Part shown: positions 45,004-57,670 of the stretch, in pieces
How the letters are laid out: the number at the start of each line of letters is the position of its first letter
Position numbering within the stretch: position 1 is the stretch's first letter
DNA from: Oreohelix idahoensis
Taxonomy: Eukaryota; Mollusca; Gastropoda; Stylommatophora; Oreohelicidae
Length of the DNA stretch: 64,000 nucleotides
Direction: 5' to 3'
NCBI GenBank assembly: GCA_024509875.1
Contig: JAMPIV010004253.1
Coordinates: 1-64,000 of the forward strand
Position numbers and translations under genes: made by a program
The notes under the pieces: model-generated
What the model was told of the DNA's origin: nothing
What the model saw: only the letters and a program-made list of their open reading frames with translations
Databases searched by the model: none

Positions 45004-45770
45004 AAGGACAGTTGGCTCATACGTTTGCTTTCGTACAAATAAACTGAATCAACTATTATTGTTTAGTTTAAAATAACATATAACAAATTTAATAGTCAAT
45101 TAGTTCAACAAGTTAAAATAAGGATTAAAGGGGGTGAAAATTATATTACATTTTTCCTCATTAAGGTTTTGATAGGGCGTAACTAATACTGTCCGTATTT
45201 TTGCTGTTGCCTGTTACACACAACTTAACTCCAGATGAGTCCTGCAGTCAGGGTTTCCGTCACTTCTTTTTGGTGATGAGTACACTTCTCCACATAATTC
45301 GTCCACTGTAGGCGGTTGGTAGTGATACTCTTCTCTCACATTAGTGGCGTAGGAACTTCAGTACTTAAGTCTGATGTCTTGTAACCACGAACTGTGACAA
45401 ATTAGAAATAAACAAATGCCTCAGTACATTTGTTCTCCGCAAACTAACAGGGCCATTTTCATGCGTTCCACCCACGAATGTAACTCAGGGAATATGATGA
45501 AAATTCACCAATATCCTTCTGGGTGTCAACTAGGAAATTGCGTCTGGAGCGCATGAATAATGATTTGCCAGAATTACAATTAAAAAGGTATATAAATCTC
45601 ACAAAATGATTCTATACACTTTTGGCACATGTGATATAATCATTACTCACTACTCGTCGCTACTACCGTCGGGGTCTAGGTCATCTCTGCTGTCGGGTTT
45701 CCCCGTACGACTAGTCAGAAACAATCACCAGCTCTTGCAGTAGTGGTTCATCAATATCCTATTTTTGTAT
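45004..45770. other. Spacer, nothing recognised
   Basis: AT-rich sequence upstream of a LINE leader. No frame was recognised. Confidence 0.3.
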
Positions 45771-46674
45771 GTTGAGGTTGCCAGCCTCATATATAACCAC
45801 TTAGGGGGGTTTGGGATGTCAGGTATTGGTAGTACCTCTGGTGAAGGAGCTGTCATGCCCTTTTCAGGGCAGCTCGGCCACCTTTGGTCCAAACCTAGCA
45901 TTCAGCTCTCACCTGTGGCTCCTCGTTGCTGTCAGCATGCGACAGCGGCCACCACCCGGGCAACGGCTTTGACAGGCCGGCTAAACTAGGTGAGGGTAGC
46001 CGACTGTTTATAAACCTTCGGTGAGTTAGGGTCTGCCTACCCATGCATGCGAAGACTGGATTCGATAGACTGCGCGGAAGAAACCACCTATTGGTTCAAC
46101 GGGCATGACGGCGATTACCAGCAACGCGCTGTGGAGCGTAAGGAGCACGGCGAGGCACGTAGAATGCCCTGGTCATCCACTGCACCTGACTTCATCTCCA
46201 GTCGTCTTGACTTGTCTTGCCACTGGATTCAGGTGGACCCAGGCGAGAGAGTGAGGTCGACGAATTGCGCAACTCTTCCTCACTTTAATCCAAATCACCG
46301 CGCAAGTAACTCTTTCATCCATTCCTCCATCCACTCACAACAAGTCCTGTGGCGATGGGCGAGCGGCGAAGCGGCAGGCGTGGGTACGCTGGCAGTCGTA
46401 GTCGCAGACATACAAGTAGGCGGCTCAGGCCATATGGTCGTCTTCCACTGATCGGAGCAGCAGTGGGATTCGGCACCCCCCTGAGTGTCTGAGCAGCCCT
46501 CTTTAGGAAAGCACTGCTCACCTCCATGGCATGAGGAAGGGGCTAGAAAAGGTGCCCTAAACATTGCCTGCTCCACCATTACCTAACCAGCTTACCGCGG
46601 TTGGTGGGTACCCTACTTCAGCGGGCGACACATAAGAAAAAAAAGGACAGATTTTTCCCCCTCATTCTAGGCGC

Positions 46675-48850
46675 ATGAAATTTTCGCACTCTCCTTGACA
46701 AAGACTTTAACGCAAACAGACCTGAGAGGCGAACTGCCCTGATTGGGAGAGAACTGGCCAGATACAACATTGACATCGCAGCACTGAGTTAAACTCGACT
46801 TGCAGGCGAGGGCCAACTTTGCGAAAAGGGTGCAGGTTATACATTCTATTGGAGCGGAAGAGGAACTGAAGAAAGACGAGAAGCAGGGGTTGGATTTGCA
46901 ATCAAAATAGCAATTGTCAGCAAGTTAACGGGGCCCCCAAAGGGAATAAATGACCGACTCATGACAGTCAAGATCCCTCTGCTTTATAGAAGAAAACATG
47001 CCACCATCATTAGCGCGTATGCACCAACTATGACAAACCAGGATGACGTCAAGGATAAGTTTTACGAAGAACTACATACAGTCATTGCATCAGTTCCTAA
47101 AGCAGATAAGCTCATAATTCTTAATGACTTTAATGCAAGAGTAGGCTCAGATAACATCTCCTGGAATGGCACTATTGGAAAGTACGGCGTGGGTCGCTGT
47201 AACAGCAATGGACTTCTTCTCCTCCAGACTTGCGCAGAACATGACCTCCTTGTCACCAACACCATTTTTCGACTTTCTACCCGCAACAGGACCTCCTGGA
47301 TGCAACCTCGCTCAAAGCATTGGCACTTAATTGACTATGTAATTGTTAGGAAGAAGGACAGGCAAGATAACCGGGTGACCAAGTCCATGTGTGGTGCTGA
47401 ATGCTGGAATGATCATCGCCTCATTGTGTCTAAACTTAAAATTCGTATCCAACCAGCCAGGCGCCCTCAGGGGAAGAAAACTCATAAAAGGCTGGATGTC
47501 ACCAAACTAAAGAAGACAAAAATCAAACAGTCATTTACTGACACCCTAGAAGACCGTCTCAAATCTATCTCGTTAGACGGCCAAAGTGTGGAAACAAATT
47601 GGGCAGCCCTAAGTGAGCAGATCTACAACACTGCCACAGAGGTCCTGGGTCCCACCATCAAGAAACAAAATGACTGGTTTGATGAGAACTCAGATGATAT
47701 AAAGAAGATGTTGGCTGAGAAACACCATCTCCATAAAGCATATTTAAATGATCCAAAATCTACATCAAAGAAAGACGCTTTCAACAACATGCGTAGAATC
47801 GTCCAACATAAACTACACCAGATGCGGGATTCATGGCTGAGTAATAAAGCAGATGAGCTCCAAGGCTTTGCTGACAGCCATGACTTGAAGAATTTTTACC
47901 ATGCACTCAAAGCGGTCTATGGTCCTACATCATCAGGATCATTTCCCCTCCTTAATGCAGATGGAAAAACACTAATTACAGACAAGGAAAAAATTGTCCA
48001 ACGCTGGGTCGAACACTTTAATAATATTCTGAACCAGCCATCATCTATTAACGACGAAGCCATCATCCGCCTGCCCCAAATTCCTATAAATGAAGCACTA
48101 GATGATATACCAACTCTGGAGGAAACTAAAAAAGCGATTCGTCAACTTTCTAGTGGAAAGGCCCCCGGCTCCGATTCAATTCCTGTTGAGGTTTATAAAG
48201 ATGGCGGTACAGTTCTGATAGAGAAACTTCACATGATCTTCCAGCAAATGTGGCAGAGTGAAACCATCCCACACGATCTCAAAGATGCGTCAATTATACA
48301 TCTATATAAACGTAAAGGTAATCGCCAAGACTGTAACAATCATCGAGGCATCTCTCTTTTATCAATCGCTGGGAAGATATTCGCCAGAATCCTTCTGAAT
48401 CGCCTTACGGCTCATCTTGACAAAGGTCTTTTACCTGAAAGTCAGTGTGGATTCCGGAAAGAACGTGGAACCACCGATATGGTGTTCGCTGCAAGACAGC
48501 TACAAGAAAAATGCCAAGAACAGCACTGTGACCTGTACACAGCTTTCATCGACTTGACAAAGGCGTTCGACACAGTCAGTAGAGAGGGTCTATGGAAGAT
48601 CATGGCAAAATACGGCTGCCCAAAGAAATTTATCTCAGTAGTGCAGCAACTGCATGATGGAATGCAGGCTAGAGTTCAGGAAAACGGAGAGCTAACGGAG
48701 CCTTTCCCAGTCTCAAATGGAGTTAAACAAGGGTGTGTACTTGCACCGACTCTGTTCAGTATCATGTTTTCTGCTATGTTGACTGATGCTTTCAGAGACG
48801 GGGACCCAGGAATCGACATCAGATATCGTTTTGATGGAAAATTGGGCACT
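46675..48850 (+). pseudogene. LINE endonuclease and first half of reverse transcriptase
   Basis: The open stretch from 46961 continues upstream in the same frame to about 46675 across one TAA at 46790-46792, which replaces the catalytic Glu codon of the ALSETR-type motif. The APE domain follows: YWSGRGTEERREAGVGFAI, ILNDFNARVG (normally GDFNARVG) and ECWNDHRLI. Then come a linker and RT blocks: SSGKAPGSDSIPVEVY, HRGISLLSIAGKIFARILLNRL, FIDLTKAFDTVSREGLW and SNGVKQGCVLAPTLFS. The protein is cut at about 48845 by the insert, before the catalytic box. The open frame to 48874 ends in transposon sequence. Copies of this family are often annotated as craniofacial development protein 2-like in animal genomes; the clade (RTE or jockey group) is not settled here. 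Confidence 0.85.
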
Positions 48851-49320
48851 ACTCCGAATAGCGGTCCCAAATGAATCGATACGGTTTGTGTTAGAAAATA
48901 TCCCTTACAGGGCCTCATTTGGTAATTACGGTTCAGGGGCAACATGAAATGGGGGGGGGAAAAAATCTAAAAATGCCGGTTCAGGGGCGACCTAAAAAGG
49001 TTTTTAAAAAAAAAAAAAGGTAAAGGATCCCATTACACGCCCATTGAGGCATAGGCCTATTGGGAATATGGTGTTAGGCCCATATTTTCTTGACCATCGG
49101 CACACTAGGGGTGATGTGGTCAGCATCACGCCGGCCGCCTTAACCTTCCCAGAGTTGCTCTGGTACCCAATTGGGGCTGGGTCGACCCAGGAGCCGTTTA
49201 CTAAAAATTCATATTTATGCTGCTGTGAATATGATTGTCATTGTGTAGCCACGTGAATGTAGACCTAAAAAGGGGAGGGGAAAAAAATCTAAAATTACAA
49301 GTTGTGAATAAATTGATATG

Positions 49321-49618
49321 ATGATAGGAAACTCTTTACAGAGCGATACAACAGGAGGCAATCTGATCATCAGAAGTAGTTCCCCCATCCGACAAGTTTT
49401 TTGGCCCAGTATACTCCTTTACACTCTAATGGGGGCGGGCCCACTTGGGTCATGACTCCCAAGCGTCTCAGCCTCCTGTTGTCTTGTATCGAAAATGAAC
49501 CCATTTCATTTATGGTAGCAACTTTAATCCACAACTCCGCCAGCCGTGGAGGCAATTGTGAAAGTAACAAAGAGAAGACAAATTATTCCGTTCGTTCCGT
49601 CGCACACACTGAGACACC
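49321..49618 (-). mobile_element. Restriction-like-endonuclease LINE, copy 3 (3' end only)
   Basis: It matches the terminal 298 bp of the copies at 14535 and 18492 at roughly 93%. It starts at the same ATGATAGG end and is cut after GAGACACC. It is the oldest of the three judging by divergence, and it contains no complete coding sequence. Repeated ATG triplets next to its 3' end may be part of the tail. Confidence 0.85.
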
Positions 49619-49636
49619 CACAATTTTTACTTTCGA

Positions 49637-49879
49637 ATGTGTGCATTTGAGATAAAAATATTAATAATGCCAGGTAGACTATCAGCTCCGACACAGATCA
49701 GCAACAATGTTCTACCAGTTCAACAACTAACAGCTGTAGATGTCAGACCTAGTGACTTGTATACGTTAATGAACAACAAACTCCAATGGTTACAGTGGCT
49801 TGCTACACACCGATTAATAAGAAACTCCGATTCGTTCTACCCATCTGTAAATGGGTACCTGACTTCTCACTTGAGTTAG
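49637..49879 (+). other. Weak match to the N-terminus of an ISXO2/Merlin-type transposase
   Basis: The frame of 80 codons contains NNKLQWLQWLATHRLIRNS, similar in shape to the helix before the zinc ribbon of IS1595/Merlin transposases; the zinc ribbon and catalytic part are missing. It lies inside the 76-bp-inverted-end element, between the LINE fragment and the hAT. It could be chance. Confidence 0.25.
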
Positions 49880-49928
49880 GGAAGGAAAAGGCAGCGAGGA
49901 AAGGTACTGGTCACCCCACCTCTGTAGT

Positions 49929-52463
49929 AAGGTGACCATATTTTCAAAACCCTAATCCGGGACAAAATAGTAGATTTGACCTATTTCAATGCAAAAAATC
50001 GGGACAAAAGGATAAAGAAAAGGTCAAAAGTCGGGACATGTCCCGGAAAAATCAAGTTGATGTCAATTAAAAATAATATACATTTTATATATACATTTGA
50101 ATAACATTGAATAACATACATTTTACTGTATAAGTTTAACTACTTAAACTAATGAGAGAAAAAAATCAATAATCCTTACTTAAGGTGAAGCTCAGTTACT
50201 GTACTTTTCAGATGAGTGGATTTTTATCAATAGGTCCTTCTTTGCAAGCAGCATCTTAAAAAAACTCGACACATGTTTCCTCACAGTTCACTTTGGTTGT
50301 CAACATAGCTTTCAAAGTTTCAACACCTAGCTGTGTTTTATCACTTGCCCATAAGCTGTTCATCAAAGAAAACACTCTTTCTGTGGCAGCATTTGTTCCA
50401 GGTAGACAGAAAAAAAAACTCTGCAAACTTCAAAATATTTGAAAATGTCACATTATTGTTTTTGAAGTGGGAAATCATTTCAATCCAACGTTGTGGTGGC
50501 AATGCTTTTTTGGCACTCCATTCACTAATTTTCTGAGAAGTAACAAACTGCTTCATATAGACATATTCGTCATAAATTTCAGTTTCTGTAAAGTGGGCTG
50601 AAGGTAATGTTTGAATCACTAGTGATGATGATATCTCAATATCTGCCCAAATTGGTATTCTGTTCAGCGTTACCCAGCTGTAGGATTCTAGGTCTTGAAA
50701 ATTTTTTGCAGCCCATATATTCAAATAATTGAAAGCTGTTTCATAGAACGAAGAAACGCTAGCATGAAACTTTTTCACATCCATCTTTGGAAGTCCTTCC
50801 ATTTCCAGCTTTTCAAGGATTAGCTTAACTCTTGATGGCAAGAAACAGTCTTCCAGTTTGGACTTCAAAATAGTTTTCAACCTGTTGATGCTATCAATGA
50901 CTTCAAACACAGTGACCGTCTGTCCCTCTATTTTTTGCACTGCTTCGTAGAATGGAGAGGCCTGACTGAACAAAAACAAGCCATGCCTCAGATAGAGGAT
51001 TTTCAAAGAATGTCTGTATAAAAACTGGGCATCTGTCTTGAGATTGAAAATATGATTTTAGAGGAAGGAACATCTGAAGAACCCTTTCAACAGCAGGCAG
51101 CAGAGCAAGCCACCTAGTCTGAGCATAACCTAAGATCATCTGGAAGTCTGTTTCCACAAACTGGCAAAACTCCTTGAGTCTTTCAACTCGTACTATGTAT
51201 GATTTGAAGAGTAGATAAATTTTAGCAATAATCAGCTCGACATCAACAGGCAGTATATCTACAGCTGTTCGAACAGTTTTGTGGAAAATATGACCTGCAC
51301 ACCCAACTCCTATAAGACCATGTCCAAGGTTTTCTTGCAGTTTTTTGAAAACATTGTTCTGTCCTTTCATTTCAGCACCTTCAAAATTGGAATTTGTGTT
51401 GTCTGCGCATAATCCAACCACTTTCCTGTCTAAACCATTTTCAGTTATGCAGTCATTAAGAAAACTACTTACAATATCAGATGTTTCACCTGGCAATGAC
51501 TTTAACTCTAATGTTTTAATGTTCACTCCATTACTGTGATCAAAGTATCTGACAAGCAAAGGAAAAATCTTGAATTCTTTGTGGTTGGATGCATCTGTCA
51601 GTACAGAAATAAATGTAGACCTTTCTAGGTCACACCTTCACTCATTTAGAATATGGGGTGCCAAGACATTTCGAATAATGGCTTCTGTTTTCGTACGTGC
51701 ACATGCAAATTTTGGCTCTAAAGTAACCTGAAGTAATTTTGATGTGCAATCCATAGACCTGAAAGTATGATTCTGTAGCACTGTATGGTATGCAAAGGCG
51801 CCTTCTATAGCAGCTAATTCTTCTTCTTGGTCACCAAGTTTATCAGCTCTGAAGAAAGTGGTTAACGACGAGCTTGATGCAGCTGTAACGATGGCACTCT
51901 TATGTTTCTCACTGCTTATGTGGTTCTTAATATCACCACGTCCACTATGGCTTATCGAAAACCCGGAGGCACATACATTGCATCGTACATTGGAGTTTGA
52001 TGTACTCTTTTTAATAAACGGATATTCCTTTTGTAAATCTTCATTGAAACTGCATTTACGCTTTGGTACCATTTTCTTACAACAATAACAAAATATGCAC
52101 ACATAGTTCACCGTTTAAATTAAATAAACGTATACCGTACGCAAAATCTTGGTACTTTACCACTACCTAAAATTTCAAATAACTGCGAATATCACATTGG
52201 AACTACAAAACGAATTCGCGGTCCTGACAACCTCTTGTGCTGTTTCGGCGCCAGTTCATTAATAATTAAAAATTCCCTCAAGTCAGCCACGGAATAATAT
52301 ATATATTTTTTTAATCTGTGAGATTTATGCCAAATTGGCAAATTCGTCAAAAACCGGGACAAATTGGCGTCCCGGATTGCATCGAAAAAAAGTCGGGACA
52401 AATTATCAAAAATGGTCGAAAACCGGGACTGTCCCGGAAAAACCGGGACGTCTGGTCACCTTA
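49929..52463 (-). mobile_element. hAT transposon
   Basis: The ends are AAGGTGACCA and its complement TGGTCACCTT, with TCTGTA repeated just outside both (49921-49926 and 52464-52469), a degraded 8-bp duplication typical of hAT. Several CGGGACA and inverted TGTCCCG words cluster within 120 bp of each end (for example 49956, 49999, 50032 on the left; 52353, 52394, 52423 on the right), likely transposase-binding sites. A broken transposase runs on the minus strand. Confidence 0.85.
50262..52111 (-). pseudogene. hAT transposase with BED zinc finger, multiply disrupted
   Basis: Read from 52111 leftwards: a BED-type finger (CNVCASGF...HISSEKH), an in-frame TGA at 51638-51640, then the catalytic core start (VLTDASNHKEF) and the CADNTNSNF segment with a likely second catalytic Asp, then GCAGHIFHK with the conserved Cys/His. 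A 1-bp shift near 50980 moves into the frame of 51006-50341. A further shift at a T-run near 50415 carries the C-terminal hAT dimerisation domain (NAATERVFS phrase) into another frame, to about 50262. With at least three lesions it is inactive. Confidence 0.85.
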
Positions 52464-52906
52464 TCTGTATGCATGACCTAGTATAGTGAGGTCTCTAACA
52501 CTTCACTCCCCTACGGTAGTATCTGCTATGGGACTACCTTTTTACTCTCCCACTGAAGCAAATGACTATTTATAGATTCAGACATTACCATCTAGCCCGT
52601 ACAGTCAGGTACTAAATACACGTAACTGGCTATGGAACTCTAGACGGTAAAATGTTTTCAACACAAGGGTTACTTTCACAATTGCCTCCAGCTGGCAGAA
52701 AATAAATTCAATCTGTCTGCTCAACTATAACTCTATCAATACATTGATCAGATTGGCAATTTCTGTGTTTCAAGAGTAGTCTCCCATTCATTTCTACTCG
52801 TAGATATATATATTTTTAATTATATGTCAAAATGAGGCCCTGTAAGGGAAATTTTCTAACACAAACCGTATCGATTCATTTGGGACCGCTATTTGGAGTA
52901 GTGCCG

Positions 52907-53854
52907 TTTGCTGACGATTGTGCCCTTAGTGCTGGCTCAGAGGCTGATCTACAGCACAGCGTGGATAGATTCTCCGAAGCCTGTGCCAACTTTGGGCTTA
53001 CCATCAACACGGAGAAAACATAAATCATGTACCAACCAGCTCCTGGCACAGTTTATACTGAGCCAATCATCAAGGTAAATGGTGAGAAACTGAATATTGT
53101 GAACAGATTCACATAACTTGGTAGCACATTTTCCCAGAACATCGTCATTGATGATGAGGTAAACACCAGGATCTCCAAAGCCAGCAGCACATTTGGCAGA
53201 CTATACACCAACGTTTGGCATCGAAGTGGCATTAGTCTACAGACAAAGCTGAAGGTGTACAGAGCTGCAGTGCTTCCAGTGCTGCTTTATGCATGCGAAA
53301 CATGGACTGTATACAGGCGCCACGTAAAGAAGCTAAACCACTTCCATACAGTCTGTCTCAGGAAGATAATGAACATCAAATGGCAAGACAAGATTCCGGA
53401 TATCGCCGTTCTTGACAGAGCTGGTATCCCTAGCATCCATACTATTCTTATGCAGTCACAGATTCGCTGGGCAGGTCATGTAGTCCGCATGCCAGACCAT
53501 CGACTGCCAAAGATACTCTTTTATGGTGAGATGCAGAAGGGTAAACGCTCCCATGGTGACCAAAAGATGCGCTCCAAAGACACGTTAAAGAAGTCATTGA
53601 AAACCTTTGACATAAACCCAGACATATGGGAAGCTGCTGCGCAAGACCGAACTGCTTGGCGCACATCTCTTCGTAAAGGTGCAGTGGCATGCGAATCATC
53701 CAGAAGAGCAGCAGCGGAACAGCGGAGACAAGCTAGAAAAGACCGTGAAATAAAACCTTTACATGAAGCAAACATTCCCTTCCCACACTGTCCAAGATCT
53801 TTCAAGGCCCGCATCGGGCTCATCAGTCACCTTCGTACCCATAAAGTAATCTAA
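52907..53854 (+). pseudogene. LINE reverse transcriptase catalytic box, thumb and C-terminal finger
   Basis: The piece resumes with FADDCALSAGSEADLQ (catalytic FADD intact) and continues with INTEKT, a stop at 53021-53023, another near 53115, then RAAVLPVLLYACETW, RWAGHVVRMPDH and a C-terminal CPRSFKARIGLISHLRTH that is a degraded C2H2 finger. From 53255 the frame is open to 53854. It is the 3' half of the ORF interrupted at 48845. Confidence 0.85.
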
Positions 53855-53930
53855 CATATTCCTAATAATTGGATGAACAGAGTGGTCTTTATCACCCGTG
53901 ATGGACAAACAACAACATAACCACTTAGCA

Positions 53931-56043
53931 AGAAACCTGTAGAATTTACATTAGTAAATAATTTGTTTACACTTACCCCAAAATTTTGGGAATACACACG
54001 TCTCCTGGCACATATTTAGAATGGACATACAGCCCTGTAGTTAGATGCTTTTCGAATCACCTAAGTCCGAACAATTCCTCTTATGACGGGTGAAACACTT
54101 GGCCTGGAAATCTATAATTCCTCTTATGACTTCTTGTGATATAATTCCCAAGTTTCCAGTCTTGTATTAAAATGGCGGATTTACTTGTGAATTCCAAAGT
54201 TGCCCAATACTCGATCTGGTACTTACAGTTGTGGAATTGTAAGTCCTATCCTCTTTCTTCTGGCTTGTAGGGGGTGTTTAGTTGATGCTGCGATACAGTC
54301 TGTCTATGTTGTGTACTGTGACTCCGAGTTTGTTAGATTATATCTCACAATCCTTAGTTTCACATCTCAGCTGTGTTTCCACCGAAAGTTCCAATCAAAT
54401 CATAGTAGATTCTGGCGAACCAATCCAATCTATCTAGCACTGTTTGGGTGGGGAAATTTATCATTTCTCATCCCACGCGTATTTCAAAATATAAAATTTA
54501 ATATACACGCGTAGCCTCTTACACAGTGATGTCATATTGTTACCTAAGACTTCCGTCGCACCTCTGTTTATCAGAATAATCCCCGTGCCTACGCCAGACA
54601 GATGTCTGGACAGCCCGTGTGGTCTTCTTGCATCTGATTACACACCGGCTTGTGTCAACACGATCAGCCGCTTCCCAATGGGGTCAAATGTTTGACGGCC
54701 ACATTTTCACATGTGTTCAGACAGATTAGGCGATAAAATATTATCGCTGACCGGGTCAACAAACCTGGCGAATCGTAGCAACAGTCTGGGAGGGCAGTGT
54801 GAAACAATAAGATACGCATTACTCCCATAGCAAATACTGCCATAGGGGAGTGGCGTGTTAGAGAATTCACCATGCCATGTCCAGCATAGAGCAAAATAGT
54901 GAAAATAACGAATGAAAAGGCATGATTTCTGCTAAATAAAAGAGATGAGTGAGAAAAATGAAGAAAAAAAAGAAACTGCCGGAGGGTTGAAGGTGTGAGA
55001 GATTACACAAAAGGACACGTACAGACGTGTCGTCACAATCTCCAAGACGTGGACGTACTGGTGAAAATTTCTGGTGTAATAAGAACTTTGACGATGCACA
55101 GTCCTTCAATATTAGGCATTATCTCTGTAGCGTTGACAAACCGTTGACAGTTGCCTTAGGAAAATGTCTGCTGTCTAATCTCTGAAAGGTACTGGCTAGA
55201 CTGGAGATCTTCACGAAACGATCTTGGTATGTAGACACATTTACTTGAGTATGTACTCTTGATTCATAAAACATGCTTTGGAGTGAGTTGAATAGGCTAG
55301 CTGGATATGCCCCTCAACTTGTACATATGAAACCTTGAGTAATCAAATATGCGTTGAACTTAATATAATTATGAGAATCCGGTTGGCAGTATGTACTCTG
55401 ACTCAGGAAATACGTTATTGAGTGAGTTGAACTTGATGTAAATAACAGAATCAACTTCTGAGCACTTGATAAGCAGGTGAATAAAATGCTGTGCAATCCG
55501 AGTGTAAAACGTGGGCGAGAAATCTTCCTGCTTAACTGAGGACGTAAAGGATGTCCTAAATTGCGAACTCTGCTATCCAGACGTACACTTTGCTAGTATA
55601 TTTCTAGGTAGGCGGCACACACATAAGGTGTAGACTCAGACATCTGTTGGACACACTGAAGACACACAAAGTGGCTTCGTAAGTTTCACCTCTAATATCA
55701 ATGGTTGACTTTGTTTTATAATACTCCTCACTACTGATCTCTATGAGTTGAATTCTCTAGTAATTATAAATGACATGAGATGCACGTGAGAAGTGTTAAA
55801 TATATTGCTCATGAGAGTGTGTGCATATGTAAGTCTATGTTGAGTGCACATCATGGGGCAAAGCAACCTTAATAAAGTTATACTTAGAAAGGTTCTCCGC
55901 ACCATGAGATGCCTCACAAAAACGATGATTATATAATTGATAGTTATGACAAGACGCGGTAGCTAGGTATGACGAAAATGCTTGGTTTCAAGGAGAATTC
56001 AATAGTGTCCGCCACAGGTGGCAGGGTCCACTCTTCCAGTGTG
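53931..56043. other. 2.1 kb with no recognised gene
   Basis: Mixed sequence. A degenerate duplication about 145 bp apart (GTATGTACTCT...GAGTGAGTTGAA near 55245 and 55389) is the only structure noticed. Short frames look random. Confidence 0.35.
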
Positions 56044-57670
56044 TATAAAATTATAATAATAATAATAATAATAAATTCTTTAAGCGCCAAACACGGCGCA
56101 TAAGGCAGAAACCAGTGCTCTCCAGGTTGTTCGTTGTGACGCCACTCTTCTTAGCTCTTGCACATTATTTAGGCCCAACGTTCTTCCTTCTCTTATTATT
56201 GTTCTTCTGAGTGTTTCTTTTGGTCTTCCTTTTTTCCGCTTACCCTCAGGAACCCAAGTGAGCGCCTGTAGTGGTATTCTGTTGTTTTGCATTCGTAGGA
56301 CATGACCGATATATGACCATCGTCTTTTCCTTATATAGTCGGAGACATATTTCTGCCTAGAGTCTTCTCTTATTTGTCGATTAGTCTTGAATTCTTTCCA
56401 ACTGATGTTCATGAGTTTTCTAAGACATTTGTTCTCGAATGTATTCAGCTTGTTCTCCAATGATTTTGTTATTTTCCAACTCTCACAGCCGTATGTTAAC
56501 ACTGAGATAACATTTGAATTAAACAGACGAAGCTTGGTATGTATATTCAATGATCGTAATTTCCAAATGTTAGATAATCTATTGAAGGCGCTAGCTGCCA
56601 AAGCAATTCTAGTATGGATTTCTCTTGTTGTGTCACCATCCTGAGTCATTTTACTGCCTAAATAATTGAAACTTTCAACTTTCTGTAGTTTTTCCCCGTT
56701 CAAGATGATATCAAAGGTCTCGTTAGAAAAGTTCATAGCTTTAGTTTTAGAGGCATTTATTTGGAGACCAATTTTAACCGAGAGATGACACAAATTATTT
56801 ATTGCTTCTTGGGATTGTCTTGGTGTTGAACTTAAGAATGCTACATCATCTGCGAAATCCAGGTCCCCCAGGAATTTTCCATTTGTCCATTTTATACCCA
56901 ATTGTTCATTGTGGGTATAGTTTCTCATAACCCAATCAATAGCTATTCCAAAAAGTAGTGGTGACATAATACAGCCTTGTTTCACCCCTGTTTCTACTGT
57001 AAACCATTCTGTATTCCCTTTATTTGTTCTAACACAACATCTTGCATTGTCATATAGCGCTTTGATTATATTCACATATTTTGTTGGAAAACCATAGATT
57101 GTAAGTATCTTCCACAATGATGGGCGGTGTAGACTATCAAAGGCTTTTTGAAAATCGACGAAGGTGATAATAAGTGGCGATTGCCTTTCCACTGATTCTT
57201 CTATAATTGTTCTTAGTGTGAATATTTGATCAATACATGATCGTTTCGGCCTGAAACCCGCTTGTTCTTCTCTGATCTTTTCGTCAGCATGCAATTTAAG
57301 TCTTTCTAACATCATGCAACATAATAATTTTCCAGGTACTGATAATAGAGATATACCACGCCAGTTATTACAGTCTGATAGATCACCTTTCTTCGGTAAC
57401 TTTACAATAATACTGTCTTTCCATTGTTGTGGTGGTTGTTCTTCTCTCCATACTTCATTTATAATATCTAAAATTCTCAAGAGGTTGTTGTCATTAACTG
57501 CTTTAATCATTTCCCCTGAAATTTCGTCAACTCCAGCAGCTTTAAAATTTTTTAATCTTTTAACGGCTTGTTTGATCTCGTCCAGCGTGAATTCATCGCA
57601 AGTTATTGGCAAAGTGGTTGTGGATGTTTCATTATTAAAATCAGGTGTTACTGTTGTATATAAAATTATA
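56044..57670 (-). mobile_element. 5'-truncated RTE-like LINE with target-site duplications
   Basis: TATAAAATTATA occurs at 56044-56055 and 57659-57670, flanking a minus-strand LINE. Next to the left copy is a run of ATA triplets (56056-56073), which is the (TTA)n 3' tail on the LINE strand. The right copy marks the truncation point, upstream of which the LINE is missing. This is a clean example of target-primed insertion. Confidence 0.9.

Larger units (their letters stand above)
48845..52905. mobile_element. 4.06-kb element with 76-bp inverted ends inside the LINE
   Basis: The left end (48845-48920, starting GGCACTACTCC) and right end (52830-52905, ending GGAGTAGTGCC) are inverted complements over 76 bp with about two mismatches. 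No clear duplication of flanking LINE sequence was found. It contains a LINE fragment, a hAT transposon and non-coding DNA. A short frame at 49637-49879 (LQWLQWLATHRLIRNS) faintly resembles the start of IS1595/Merlin-type transposases, which might be the original gene. The superfamily is otherwise unknown. Confidence 0.75.
45771..53930 (+). mobile_element. APE-type LINE, split by a 4.06-kb insert
   Basis: A GC-rich leader (about 45771-46670) precedes a single long ORF with endonuclease and reverse transcriptase; the second half (RT catalytic box, thumb, C-terminal finger) lies at 52907-53854 after a DNA-transposon-like insert. A short 3' untranslated region ends near 53930. Both halves share orientation and the protein order is collinear, so it is one element. 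About 25 codons of the RT between the halves appear to be missing. Confidence 0.8.
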
